Source of the DNA: Novosphingobium sp. SG751A
Lineage (GTDB): Bacteria > Pseudomonadota > Alphaproteobacteria > Sphingomonadales > Sphingomonadaceae
Length of the DNA: 64,000 nucleotides
Assembly: GCF_013149295.1 (NCBI RefSeq)
Contig: NZ_JABGCB010000007.1
Location: forward strand, 221,914 to 285,913
Reading direction: 5' to 3'
Shown here: positions 44,782 through 53,911 of the stretch, piece after piece
Position numbering within the stretch: the stretch's first letter is position 1
How the letters are laid out: each line of letters opens with the position of its first letter
Program-made: the position numbers and the translations under genes
The notes under the pieces: generated by a model
Database searches by the model: none
Seen by the model: only the letters and a program-made list of their open reading frames with translations
Told to the model about the DNA's origin: nothing

Positions 44782-45774
44782 ATGAGCGACAAGACACCCA
44801 CCGGGGCAGACCAGGAAGCACAACAGATGTTGACCCAAGGCTTTGCCCATGGCGAGGCATCTGAACCGGCCCCCGTGCGCGACATCGCGCTGGAGGAGGC
44901 CGACAAGGCCAATCAGCGCCGTTCGCGCATCGCCGGTTTCGCCAGCTCGCTGATCTCGCTGGCCATTCTGGTGGTGGTGGCGGTGCGGCTGCTCGATCTC
45001 AACCCCAAGGGGCTGATCGAGATGGTGCCGCGTTCGGCCCCGTTCTGGATCGTGTTTGTCATCAATTACATGATGCCGCCGCTGTCCGAATGGGTGATCT
45101 ATCGCCGGTTGTGGCGCATTCCGGCCTCGGGCATCCCGGCGCTGCTGCGCAAGCAGGTGTCGAACGAATTGCTGATGTCCTATCTGGGCGAAGTGCAGTT
45201 CTATGCCTGGGCGCGAGCGCGCCTTGGCATGGTGACGGCCCCGTTCGGCGCGATCAAGGACATGGCGATCCTCTCGGCGCTGACCGGCAATATCGCCACG
45301 CTGGTGATGCTGGGCGCGGCATGGAAGATCATCCAGTCGGGCGTGATGGGCAAGGATACGACCACCGTGTTCACCTCGCTGGGCGTGGTGCTGGTGACGT
45401 CCTTTGTCATTCTGCTGTTCCGGCAAAAGCTGTTTTCGCTGCCCCGGCGCGAATTGTTCATTATCACGGGCGTTCATTTCCTGCGCATCATCGCCTATGT
45501 CGGGCTGACCGCGCTGCTGTGGCATCTGGTGCTGCCCGATGTGGCCTATGGTATCTGGCTGGTGCTGGCCACGCTGCGTATGTTGATTTCGCGCCTGCCG
45601 CTTGTGCCTTATAAAGACGCTGCTTTTTCTGGTCTTGCCATCTTCCTGATGGGGCATGATGATCAGATTTCATACCTGCTGGCGATGATGGCTGTCCTTT
45701 ACCCGATCGCCCATATCATCGTTGGCACGGTGTTTGCCACTGTCGACCTTATCACCTCGCGCAAAGAAGGATAA
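44782..45774 (+). CDS. Polytopic membrane protein, unknown
   Basis: A 330-residue protein. Residues 1-45 are charged and cytosolic. About seven to eight spans follow, with polar motifs PPLSEWVIYRRLWRIP and LGEVQFYAWARARLG between them. The layout resembles flippase-like UPF0104 proteins but the match is not clear. It lies between the deacetylase and a DUF2141 gene, both linked by short gaps. Confidence 0.7.
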   Translation: MSDKTPTGADQEAQQMLTQGFAHGEASEPAPVRDIALEEADKANQRRSRIAGFASSLISLAILVVVAVRLLDLNPKGLIEMVPRSAPFWIVFVINYMMPPLSEWVIYRRLWRIPASGIPALLRKQVSNELLMSYLGEVQFYAWARARLGMVTAPFGAIKDMAILSALTGNIATLVMLGAAWKIIQSGVMGKDTTTVFTSLGVVLVTSFVILLFRQKLFSLPRRELFIITGVHFLRIIAYVGLTALLWHLVLPDVAYGIWLVLATLRMLISRLPLVPYKDAAFSGLAIFLMGHDDQISYLLAMMAVLYPIAHIIVGTVFATVDLITSRKEG

Positions 45775-45777
45775 AGC

Positions 45778-46302
45778 ATGGCCTTGTTGTTGCCCCTGAT
45801 CCTTGCCGCCGAAGCGCCGGCCAAGCCGGCGGTGCCGCTGGCCTCCACGCCCGAGCTGGGCAAGGCGGAGGGCAAGTGCCGGGCGGGCGAAAGCGGACCG
45901 GCGTTCCTTGTCGATGTTATCGGTTTGAAAGACCGCACCGGCAAGCTCAAGCTGGAAGTCTATCCCAACAATGACACCGACTTCCTGATGGACGACAACG
46001 TGCTGGTCTATCAGGGCAAGGCGTTCCGCCGGGTCGAGGAAGACACGCCCGCCAGCGGCGCTGTCCAGATCTGTGTGCGCGTTCCGGCGGCGGGCCCCTA
46101 TTCGATCATGCTGCTGCATGACCGGGACAATAACCGCAAGTTCGGCTGGTGGGTCGATGGCATCGGCTTTGCCTCGAATCCGCGCCTTGGCTGGCACAAG
46201 CCCAAGGCCGCCGCGACCAAGGCGGTGGCAGGCAATGGCCCCACGCGGGTTTCGATCACGCTGAATTATCGCAACGGTCTGGGCATGTCGCCGATCAACT
46301 GA
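45778..46302 (+). CDS. DUF2141 exported protein, second copy
   Basis: A 174-residue protein with a short signal peptide (MALLLPLILAAEA). The DUF2141 pattern is present: VIGLKDRTGKLKLEVYP, AGPYSIMLLHDRDNNRKFGWW (acidic DRDNNRK loop) and GIGFASNPRLGW. It differs strongly from the copy at 24165-24584, with a longer insert in the middle. Three bases separate it from the membrane protein gene. A 14-bp tandem duplication spans its stop codon. Confidence 0.82.
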   Translation: MALLLPLILAAEAPAKPAVPLASTPELGKAEGKCRAGESGPAFLVDVIGLKDRTGKLKLEVYPNNDTDFLMDDNVLVYQGKAFRRVEEDTPASGAVQICVRVPAAGPYSIMLLHDRDNNRKFGWWVDGIGFASNPRLGWHKPKAAATKAVAGNGPTRVSITLNYRNGLGMSPIN

Positions 46303-46323
46303 TGCAGGCCAACTGATGCAGGC
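46296..46323. repeat. Tandem duplication of 14 bp across a stop codon
   Basis: CAACTGATGCAGGC occurs twice without mismatch (46296-46309 and 46310-46323). The first copy contains the TGA of the DUF2141 gene, so the duplication lies at its very end and leaves the coding sequence intact. Confidence 0.85.
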
Positions 46324-46340
46324 GTGACACACCGTGTCAC
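46324..46340. repeat. Short palindrome, copy 2 of the GTGACAC repeat
   Basis: GTGACAC and GTGTCAC separated by three bases, followed by about 30 bases similar to the sequence after the 14721-14742 copy. Both copies follow the 3' end of a + strand gene by fewer than 25 bases. Confidence 0.7.
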
Positions 46341-46460
46341 ACCCGGCGCCCTCCCTCTTGCGCTTTGCCCCGCCAGAGGCCACATGCGCCCCGGATGCCG
46401 CCCGAGGTATCAAGAGCGGACATCGGACATGCAGACCTGTCCGGCGACAGGAGGGGCCAG

Positions 46461-47654
46461 TTGCGGATCGTTGATGTTTGCGCCTTTTACACGCCCCATG
46501 GCGGCGGGGTAAAAACCTATGTCGAGCAGAAGATGCGTATCGGGCCGGAACTGGGCCATGAGATCATCATCCTTGCCCCCGGCGACCGGCATGAGGTGAT
46601 CGAGCGCGGGCCGATGGCGCGGATCGTGACGATCCCGGCGCCGCGCTTTCCGCTGGATCGCAAATATTGGTATTTCAAGGATGAAGAAGCGCTGCACGCG
46701 GCAATCACCGCGCTCAAGCCTGATTTCCTTGAGGTTTCATCGCCATGGCGCAGCGCCAGCATGGTCGCGCGCTGGCCCGGCGATGCGCCGCGCGCGCTGG
46801 TGATGCATGCCGACCCGCTCTCGGCCTATGCCTATCGCTGGTTCGAACCGATCATGAGCCGCGAGGCCATCGACCGCAGCTTCGAGCCTTTCTGGAAGCA
46901 CCTGCGCGAACTGGGCCATCAGTTCGAGCGCGTGGTCTGCGCCAGCGGCGAATTGCGCGACCGTCTGGCGGCGGGGGGCGTTGCCCATACGGTGCTGCAT
47001 CCGATGGGGATCGAGGCGGGATTGTTCAGCCCCAAGCGGCGCAGCCCGGCGCTGCGGCGGCGGTTGCTGGAAATGTGCGGCCTGCCCGAAAGCGCGAAAT
47101 TGCTGATCGGCGTCGGGCGGCTCAGCCCGGAAAAGCGCTGGCCGATGATCGTGGACGCGGTGGCGGCGGCCAGCCAGTCGATGCCCATTGGCCTCGTTCT
47201 GCTGGGCGCAGGCAATCAAAAGACGCGGATTTTGAAGCAAGTGGCGGGCAATCCCCATATCAAGCTGCTGAAACCCGAGAAAGACCGCGCCAAATTCGCC
47301 ACCATTCTGGCCAGCGCCGATGCGCTGATCCATGGCTGCGAGGCCGAAACCTTCTGCATGGCCGCCGCCGAGGCGCGGGCCAGCGGGGTGCCGGTGATCG
47401 TGCCGGATCGCGGCGGGGCGGCCGACCATGCGCGCGGGGGGGCGGGAGTGACCTATAGCGCGGGCAGCGCCATGGCTGCGGCGCGCGCCACGCTTCGCCT
47501 GCTCCGCAACCTGCCCAAGGCTCCGCCCGAGGTGAAGGTGGTTTCCACGCAGGGTCATTTCGAGGCGCTGTTTGCCGATTACGCCAGCGCCCGGCGCGGA
47601 GAGGGACCTGAAGGCACCGCCCGTCGCCTATCAGAAAATGCCCAAGTCGCCTGA
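46461..47654 (+). CDS. GT4-type glycosyltransferase
   Basis: A 397-residue protein. TTG 46461 lies 6 bases after AGGAGG and immediately precedes the family start RIVDVCAFYTPHGGGVKTY. It has the GT-B fold with LIGVGRLSPEKRW near residue 210, and CEAETFCMAAAEARASGVPV, the donor-binding E-x7-E type motif. It transfers a sugar from an NDP donor; the acceptor may be a lipid, given its neighbours. The longer ORF from 46365 runs through the repeat region and is not credible. Confidence 0.85.
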   Translation: MRIVDVCAFYTPHGGGVKTYVEQKMRIGPELGHEIIILAPGDRHEVIERGPMARIVTIPAPRFPLDRKYWYFKDEEALHAAITALKPDFLEVSSPWRSASMVARWPGDAPRALVMHADPLSAYAYRWFEPIMSREAIDRSFEPFWKHLRELGHQFERVVCASGELRDRLAAGGVAHTVLHPMGIEAGLFSPKRRSPALRRRLLEMCGLPESAKLLIGVGRLSPEKRWPMIVDAVAAASQSMPIGLVLLGAGNQKTRILKQVAGNPHIKLLKPEKDRAKFATILASADALIHGCEAETFCMAAAEARASGVPVIVPDRGGAADHARGGAGVTYSAGSAMAAARATLRLLRNLPKAPPEVKVVSTQGHFEALFADYASARRGEGPEGTARRLSENAQVA

Positions 47655-47754
47655 GTTTTCCTTACACTGGTGTTGATACGCGCTTTGCCCCTCTTGCGCG
47701 GGGCGGGACGATGGCCTTTTGTGCGCGCCAAACCCTTCTTCCTGCGGAGCTTTC

Positions 47755-49041
47755 ATGCGACACGCGATTTCCGGCGCTCTTGCCTTCCTGCTCTCCACCT
47801 CCAGCTTGCTGGCCGCCCCGGCCCAGACGCCCGAACAGATCGCGGCGGCCGCGCTGAAGGAAGCCCCGGTGTGGGACGGCCATATCGACGTGCCCGAACA
47901 ATTGCGCGACCGGCGGCATAACGTCCTCAAAGGCTTCGATTTCCACGATACCACCCGCGAACCGGGCGATGACAAGTGGAACACCGACGCTAAGCCTAAG
48001 ATCGTGCCGATGCAGACCGATCTGACGCGCATGAAGCAGGGGCATCTTCAGGCCGTATTCTGGTCGGTCTATGTCTCGGCGGCATTGAACGATCAGCAGG
48101 CGGTGCAGGCCACCCTTGAACAGGTCGATGTGATGAAGCGCATCATCGCGGCCAATCCGGCCGAGATGCAGCTCTGCGTGGACGCCGCCTGCGTCGAAAA
48201 GGCGTGGAAGGCGGGCAAAGTCGCCAGCCTGCTGGGGGCCGAAGGGGGCCATTCGATCGGCGGTTCGCTGGCTGTGCTGCGGACTCTGCATGAGATTGGC
48301 GTGCGCTATATGACGCTGACGCACTTCAAAACGACCCCATGGGCCGACAGCGGCACCGATGCGCCCCAGCACAATGGCCTGACGCCTTTCGGCAAGGACG
48401 TGGTGCGCGAGATGAACCGGCTGGGGATTCTGGTGGACCTCTCGCATGTCAGCCAGAAGACGATGCTGGACGCGCTGGAGGTTTCGGGCGCGCCGGTGAT
48501 CTTCTCACACTCCAACGCGCAGGCGATTTCGGGCCATCCGCGCAATGTGTCGGACGAGGTTCTGGACAAGGTGAAGGCCAATGGCGGCGTGGTCGCGGTC
48601 AATTTCTTCCCCGGCTATATCAGCCCCGGCCAATACGCGTGGAACGCCCAGCGCGCGGGCGTGATGGCGCAACAAAAGGCGCTGCACCCCGACCGGCCCG
48701 ATGTGGCCGCCGCAGCCCTCGCCGATTGGGAAAAGGCCAATCCCAAGCCGGTCGCCACGCTGGCCGATGTCGTCGCCCATATCGACCATATCAAGCAGCG
48801 CATCGGCATCGACCATATCGCGCTGGGCTCGGACTTCGACGGCGGCTCGGTGGGGCTGCAAGGCCTGCCCGACACCTCGGCCTATCCCGCGCTCTTCGTC
48901 GAGCTGGCGCGCAAGGGGTACACCAAGGAGGATCTGAAAAAGATCGCCAGCGGGAATTTCCTGCGCGTGCTGAAGGCGGCTGAGGTTTATGCAGCGGCGC
49001 ATAAGGGAGATGCTGCGATTGAGAATCCGACGGTGTTTTAA
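47755..49041 (+). CDS. Membrane dipeptidase, peptidase M19
   Basis: A 428-residue protein with a signal peptide ([16 protein letters not shown]). Zinc ligands are in [32 protein letters not shown] and [10 protein letters not shown], and [12 protein letters not shown] closes the site. Renal-dipeptidase-like enzymes cleave dipeptides, including some with D-residues. The ATG at 47755 is chosen because it begins the signal peptide. No operon partner. Confidence 0.92.
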   Translation: MRHAISGALAFLLSTSSLLAAPAQTPEQIAAAALKEAPVWDGHIDVPEQLRDRRHNVLKGFDFHDTTREPGDDKWNTDAKPKIVPMQTDLTRMKQGHLQAVFWSVYVSAALNDQQAVQATLEQVDVMKRIIAANPAEMQLCVDAACVEKAWKAGKVASLLGAEGGHSIGGSLAVLRTLHEIGVRYMTLTHFKTTPWADSGTDAPQHNGLTPFGKDVVREMNRLGILVDLSHVSQKTMLDALEVSGAPVIFSHSNAQAISGHPRNVSDEVLDKVKANGGVVAVNFFPGYISPGQYAWNAQRAGVMAQQKALHPDRPDVAAAALADWEKANPKPVATLADVVAHIDHIKQRIGIDHIALGSDFDGGSVGLQGLPDTSAYPALFVELARKGYTKEDLKKIASGNFLRVLKAAEVYAAAHKGDAAIENPTVF

Positions 49042-49049
49042 GGTTTTCT

Positions 49050-49093
49050 GCCTCCGGCGGGTTAAGGGCCCCCGCCCTTAACCCGCCGGAGAC
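49050..49093. repeat. Minimal copy C of the convergent-gene palindrome
   Basis: A 44-base near-perfect hairpin: GCCTCCGGCGGG plus TTAAGGGC, a CCCC loop, and the complement with one mismatch (GAGAC instead of GAGGC). It equals the two outer arms of the large element joined directly, without the central stem. It lies between the dipeptidase and the convergent autotransporter and should end both transcripts. Confidence 0.88.
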
Positions 49094-49100
49094 ACTTAAC

Positions 49101-51518
49101 CTAAAACCCCTTCTTCCACCCCAAACTCACCCCCCGATCATCGGGCAACATGGCATAATGCCCCGGATTGCCCCGCCAGAACAGGTTCAGCCCCGCCGAG
49201 CCACCCTTGAGCGGAAACTGCCAGGCCAATTCGGCATCCACCTCGCGCCCGGTCGGAGCCAAAGACAGGCGCCGCATCCCCCAGACCGCACCGGTGTCAT
49301 AGTCATAGGCGACCGGCAGATGGAAATTCATGCCTCCACGCTCCACACGCAAAGGTTGCGAGACGCGCAGCGCCAGCACATCGCCGACCTTAAAGAAATT
49401 CGCGATCGAGCCATCGACCACCCAGCCGTTGGTCACCAGCCCCGACCCCGCGCCGATGAAGCCCGACCCGCGCGCCCGGGTAAAGCCCTGCCGCCACGCC
49501 GCGCCAAAATGGAAATCGGGATAGGGCCGCCAGCCCAGCGCGGCATCCACAAACACCGTGTCCGCCCCATGCGCCCCCAGCGCCGGATTGAACCGCGCGC
49601 CCAGAATGCCGCGCTGCTCGCTCATCCAGCTTGCGCCAAGACTGGCCTCGATATCGCCCCGCCGCCGGTCGAGGGCAAAACCGAAGCGTTGTACAAGGTC
49701 GCGGCTCTCGCCCTGACTCGACGAGCCGAACGCCTGCCATGGCGATCCGGTCCAACCATAGCCCTGCTGGCCCATCACCGTCAGGCCCCATTGCCCAAGG
49801 CCTCCTTGTCCCAAACTGCGCCTGATCGCCAGCGAGGTCTCGCCGCTGCGGAAAAAGCCGGTGTCCTCCAGCGGATTGCCCGCCACCATGAAGGCGGGCC
49901 GGTCCTGCCCCTGCAGGGAGGCGACCAGCCCGTCCGCCCCCTGCGCCATGGCAAAGCCCATCGACAGCCCCGGCGCCACCCGCGCGATCACCCGCCCGGC
50001 CAGCACGCGGGCCGCGCTCGCATCCTCCTGGCTAAGCCGCAGCGCGCCCGACCATGGCAGCGCCAGATTGCGCCCGGTGGCATCCACCGTAAAGGCCATT
50101 GCCACCGCGCCGTCGCCCAACGAAAAGCCGCGATTCCGGTTCACCAGCGCCGGGGTCAGTTTCGGCATCAGCGACGCGCCGCGCAGCCCATTGGCCAGAT
50201 TGACCCCAAACGCCCGCCCATATGAATCCAGCACCACCGAAGCCACCGAAGCCCTCTGCGCCGCATCGCCCATCGCGGGCGATGTCACCGCGCTGGTCCC
50301 GCCCAGAGCCATTTGCGTCGATGTCCCGGCAAGCGAGGTCGCCCCTTGCGCATTGAACGCTGCGGCAATGTCGAGGCTCCCGCGCCCATAAGTCGCATCC
50401 TGGCCTGTCGCGCCAAGGTCGGTGGCGGTAGTCAGCAGGATCGACACCGCCTGCGCCGCTGTCAGGTTGGGGAAAGCCTGCCGCAACAGCGCCACTGCGC
50501 CCGCAATCTGGGGCGCGGAAAAACTCGTGCCGTTATAGACCGTCGTATAGGTCGTGCCGCCCGAGACCGTGGTTTTGATGACGCCGTTTTCATACTGGCA
50601 GCAGATCTGCTCGCCCAGCGCCGTCAGATAGGAGGCCGCCTCGGTCCCGGCCCGGTTGGAAAAGCTGGAGATGACATTGGTCGATCCCACAGAGCCCGCG
50701 ATAATGACATTGCCATTGCCCGCCGCGCGCACGCCCGAGGCAAAAGGATCGACCTGGGCCGACCCGTCATTGCCCGCCGAGACCACCACCACCACGCCCG
50801 CGCCCGCCGCGCTGGCGATGGCATTGGTGATATTGGCATTGGGGCTCGATCCGCCCAGCGACAGGTTGATGACCTTGGCCCCGGCGGCGATGGCGGCGGT
50901 GATGCCCGCCGCGATGGCATTGTCGCCAAAACTGCAACCCGCGCTGCTGGCGCAACTGCCCGCCGTATCGACGCGCATGGCCGCGATGGTGGCGTTAAAG
51001 GCGATGCCCATCACCCCCACCCCATTGCGCGCGGCTGCCGCCACCTGAGCCACCGCAGTGCCATGATCGCTGTCGGCATTGTTCAGGCCCCGGCTGCCCG
51101 CCAGATCGGTGGAGGCGCTGGAAATCCGCCCGGCAAATTCGGGATTGGTGGTGTCCAGCCCCGAATCGACGATGCCGATGGTCACGCCCTGCCCGCTGGC
51201 GCCCGCCGCCCATGCGGTGATCGCGCCATGCTGCGAGGGTCCGGTCGAGCGGTTGTATTCGGCGGTCTGGAAACTGGCCGAAGGGGTCGGGGTGATGATC
51301 GCGCCTGGAGAGACGGTGGCAGTTGGCGTGGGCGTGGGCGTCGCGGTGGCGGTCGGCGTGGCGGTGGCGCTGCTGGTGCCGCTGGGCGTGGAATTGACCG
51401 CGCCGCCGCCCCCGCCCCCGCCACAGGCCGCAAGCCCGGCCAGCCCCGCGCCTACCACCGCCGTGAGCGGCAAACGCCCGATCAGCGCCAAAGACCTGTA
51501 CACCCCATCCCGATTCAT
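49101..51518 (-). CDS. Subtilisin-like (S8) autotransporter lipoprotein protease
   Basis: An 805-residue protein. An N-terminal lipobox (LAAC, C32) and a Gly run are followed by a Thr- and Pro-rich linker of TP repeats. The S8 domain has the triad D118 (IGIVDSGLD), H152 (DSDHGTAVA) and S332 (NGTSFSAPQ). The C-terminal 280 residues are a beta-barrel ending in LGWKKGF. The combination of lipobox, S8 domain and barrel is like NalP of Neisseria. It should be a surface protease that can release other surface proteins. Confidence 0.9.
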   Translation of the reverse strand: MNRDGVYRSLALIGRLPLTAVVGAGLAGLAACGGGGGGGAVNSTPSGTSSATATPTATATPTPTPTATVSPGAIITPTPSASFQTAEYNRSTGPSQHGAITAWAAGASGQGVTIGIVDSGLDTTNPEFAGRISSASTDLAGSRGLNNADSDHGTAVAQVAAAARNGVGVMGIAFNATIAAMRVDTAGSCASSAGCSFGDNAIAAGITAAIAAGAKVINLSLGGSSPNANITNAIASAAGAGVVVVVSAGNDGSAQVDPFASGVRAAGNGNVIIAGSVGSTNVISSFSNRAGTEAASYLTALGEQICCQYENGVIKTTVSGGTTYTTVYNGTSFSAPQIAGAVALLRQAFPNLTAAQAVSILLTTATDLGATGQDATYGRGSLDIAAAFNAQGATSLAGTSTQMALGGTSAVTSPAMGDAAQRASVASVVLDSYGRAFGVNLANGLRGASLMPKLTPALVNRNRGFSLGDGAVAMAFTVDATGRNLALPWSGALRLSQEDASAARVLAGRVIARVAPGLSMGFAMAQGADGLVASLQGQDRPAFMVAGNPLEDTGFFRSGETSLAIRRSLGQGGLGQWGLTVMGQQGYGWTGSPWQAFGSSSQGESRDLVQRFGFALDRRRGDIEASLGASWMSEQRGILGARFNPALGAHGADTVFVDAALGWRPYPDFHFGAAWRQGFTRARGSGFIGAGSGLVTNGWVVDGSIANFFKVGDVLALRVSQPLRVERGGMNFHLPVAYDYDTGAVWGMRRLSLAPTGREVDAELAWQFPLKGGSAGLNLFWRGNPGHYAMLPDDRGVSLGWKKGF

Positions 51519-51667
51519 AAACCCGTCCCCCTGCGCCCCCTTCCTGCACCCTTTCCAGTAAACACCGGGTAACGATCCGCCTTCGCCCTTGTTCTGCGGC
51601 GCATCAGGCGATAGGCGCTATCATCAAACAGGCTTATGCCGTCCCCCTTCGCAAAGAGGCCAAGACC

Positions 51668-52510
51668 ATGACCGACACTACCGTCCTTGCCGCCGCCATC
51701 GAGGCCGCCTGGGAAGCCCGCGACACCGTCACCCCCGCCAGCGCCGATGTGCGCGCCCATGTGGAGGCGGCCTTTGCCCTGCTGGAATCGGGCGCGGCGC
51801 GTGTGGCCGAAAAGATCGACGGCGAATGGGTGGTCAATCAGTGGCTGAAAAAGGCCGTGCTGCTCTCGTTCCGCCTGAACGACAATGCGGTGGTGCCGGG
51901 CGGTTCGGCAGGCTCGCCCGCCTTCGACAAGGTGGCCAGCAAGTTTGACGGCTATGACGACGCCAAGTTCCGCGAAGGCGGCTTCCGCGTGGTGCCGGGC
52001 GCGGTGGCGCGTGCGGGCTCGTTCATCGGCAAGAACGTGGTGCTGATGCCTTCGTTCGTGAACATCGGCGCCTATGTGGGCGAAGGTTCGATGGTCGACA
52101 CCTGGGCCACCGTGGGTTCGTGTGCGCAGATCGGCAAGGGTGTTCACCTGTCGGGCGGCGTGGGCATCGGCGGCGTGCTGGAGCCGCTTCAGGCCGGGCC
52201 GGTCATCATCGAGGACGGCGCCTTTATCGGTGCGCGCAGCGAAGTGGTTGAAGGCGTCATCATCGGCGAGGGCGCGGTGCTTTCGATGGGCGTGTTCATC
52301 GGCGCATCGACCAAGATCATCGACCGCGCCACGGGCGAAGTCCATATCGGCCGCGTGCCGCCCTATGCGGTGGTTGTGCCCGGCTCGATGCCCGGCAAGC
52401 CGCTGCCCGACGGCACGCCGGGACCGAGCCTCTATTGCGCCGTGATCGTCAAGACCGTGGACGCCCAGACCCGCGCCAAGACCGGCATCAACGATCTGCT
52501 GCGCGACTGA
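51668..52510 (+). CDS. dapD: Tetrahydrodipicolinate N-succinyltransferase
   Basis: A 280-residue left-handed beta-helix enzyme of the lysine and diaminopimelate pathway. Hexapeptide repeats run from [20 protein letters not shown] to [16 protein letters not shown], and [20 protein letters not shown] is the family signature. Length is typical. It is divergent from the autotransporter with a 149-base spacer. Confidence 0.97.
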   Translation: MTDTTVLAAAIEAAWEARDTVTPASADVRAHVEAAFALLESGAARVAEKIDGEWVVNQWLKKAVLLSFRLNDNAVVPGGSAGSPAFDKVASKFDGYDDAKFREGGFRVVPGAVARAGSFIGKNVVLMPSFVNIGAYVGEGSMVDTWATVGSCAQIGKGVHLSGGVGIGGVLEPLQAGPVIIEDGAFIGARSEVVEGVIIGEGAVLSMGVFIGASTKIIDRATGEVHIGRVPPYAVVVPGSMPGKPLPDGTPGPSLYCAVIVKTVDAQTRAKTGINDLLRD

Positions 52511-52529
52511 TCCGGGACCGCAAAGGCTC

Positions 52530-53330
52530 ATGAAAAAGCGCGCCTTCGCTCTGCTGCTCGCCTTGCTGGCTCCGCTGGGGCTGGCCTCCTCCGGGGCGGC
52601 CGACGCACAGAGCGCGCGCGCGCCCAAGACCCCCATGGCGGCGGCGCAGGTCTTGCGCCGCCTGCCCCATGATGCCCATGCCTATACCGAGGGGCTGTTC
52701 ATTCATAACGGACAGCTCTTTGAAAGCACCGGCATGGAGGGCCGCTCCAGCCTGCGGCGGGTCGATCTGGCCACGGGCCGCGTGCTGGAGCAGACCAACC
52801 TGCCGCGCCCGCTGTTTGGCGAAGGGATTGCGCCATGGCGTGATCAGATCCTGATGCTGACATGGCGCGACGGGATGGGCTTTCGCTTTACCCGCGCCGG
52901 GTTCAAGCCGCTTGGCCGCTTCACCTATATGGGCGAAGGATGGGGCATGACGGCGCGGCCCGATGGGGCCGAACTGATCATGTCGGACGGCAGCAGCACT
53001 TTGCGCTTCATCGACCCCGCCACATTCCGCACCCGCCGTCTGCTCAGCGTTACCGCCGACGGGATCGGGGTGGACATGCTCAACGAGCTGGAATGGGTCA
53101 ACGGCGAGATCCTCGCCAATGTCTGGATGACCAGCCGCATCGCGCGGATCGATCCTGTCACCGGCCGGGTCAAGGGCTGGATCGACCTTGCCGCGCTGGC
53201 GCGTGAGGCAGGGGCCACCGGCCCCGATCAGGTTGCCAACGGCATCGCATGGGACGCGGTGGGCAAGCATCTTTACGTTACCGGCAAAGAATGGCCGATG
53301 ATGTTTGAAATCGCCGCCCCGCATCCTTGA
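52530..53330 (+). CDS. Plant-type glutaminyl-peptide cyclotransferase
   Basis: A 266-residue protein with a signal peptide (ALLLALLAPLGLASS). The beta-propeller signature includes PHDAHAYTEGLFI, LFGEGIAPW, LTWRDG and NELEWVNGEILANVW. These bacterial homologues of papaya QC cyclise N-terminal glutamine of exported proteins. It starts 19 bases after dapD and may be co-transcribed. Confidence 0.9.
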   Translation: MKKRAFALLLALLAPLGLASSGAADAQSARAPKTPMAAAQVLRRLPHDAHAYTEGLFIHNGQLFESTGMEGRSSLRRVDLATGRVLEQTNLPRPLFGEGIAPWRDQILMLTWRDGMGFRFTRAGFKPLGRFTYMGEGWGMTARPDGAELIMSDGSSTLRFIDPATFRTRRLLSVTADGIGVDMLNELEWVNGEILANVWMTSRIARIDPVTGRVKGWIDLAALAREAGATGPDQVANGIAWDAVGKHLYVTGKEWPMMFEIAAPHP

Positions 53331-53377
53331 TCGGGGACATGGACAAACCGGCCCCGCGCCGTCATGTCTGAGGCCTG

Positions 53378-53815
53378 ATGCACAACACGCTGCTCCTGCA
53401 ATTTGCCGTATCCTCGGCCATGGTCGTGCTCTGCGTGATCGTGCATGGCTTTGGCCTGTTCGGCCTGACGCGCGCGCTGCGCAGCGAGGCCAATGTGGAA
53501 AGATTGCGCCATATCCGCCCCCTTTCGCCGCGCGGGGCCATCTTCACGCTGTCCATCGTGGTGGCGATCATCGCGCTGCACGGGGTGGAAATCTGGGCCT
53601 TTGCGCTGGTCTATTTCGCGGTGGGCGCTGTGCATGGGCTGGAGCCCTCGCTCTATTTCTCGACCATCTCCTATTCGACGGTGGGATACAGCGACATTCA
53701 CATCACCGCCAACTGGCGGCTGATCGGGGCGTTTGAGAGCATTCTGGGGATGCTGCTGCTGGGCTGGTCCACCTCGTTCTTTTTCCGCATGCTGGGGCGC
53801 ATAGACGCGCATTGA
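53378..53815 (+). CDS. Two-span potassium-channel-like protein
   Basis: A 145-residue protein with an N-terminal hydrophobic segment, a span (IFTLSIVVAIIALHGVEIWAF), a pore helix and the selectivity-filter-like STVGYSDI near residue 106, then a last span. The consensus filter is TVGYGD; here Gly is replaced by Ser. Pore-only proteins of the Ion_trans_2 family form tetrameric cation channels. The substitution may change selectivity. Confidence 0.8.
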   Translation: MHNTLLLQFAVSSAMVVLCVIVHGFGLFGLTRALRSEANVERLRHIRPLSPRGAIFTLSIVVAIIALHGVEIWAFALVYFAVGAVHGLEPSLYFSTISYSTVGYSDIHITANWRLIGAFESILGMLLLGWSTSFFFRMLGRIDAH

Positions 53816-53911
53816 TGCGCCATGGAAAACCCGCGCATTAACGCCGCTTGCGGCCCGGCCTTGCCCGCTTTACGGATGGGCGGTTGCGCCAAGACGGGAT
53901 AGACCTTTTTC

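Noticed and set aside
50313..51572. A 419-codon + strand ORF opposite the autotransporter
   Set aside because: Gly- and Arg-rich antisense shadow of the S8 domain.
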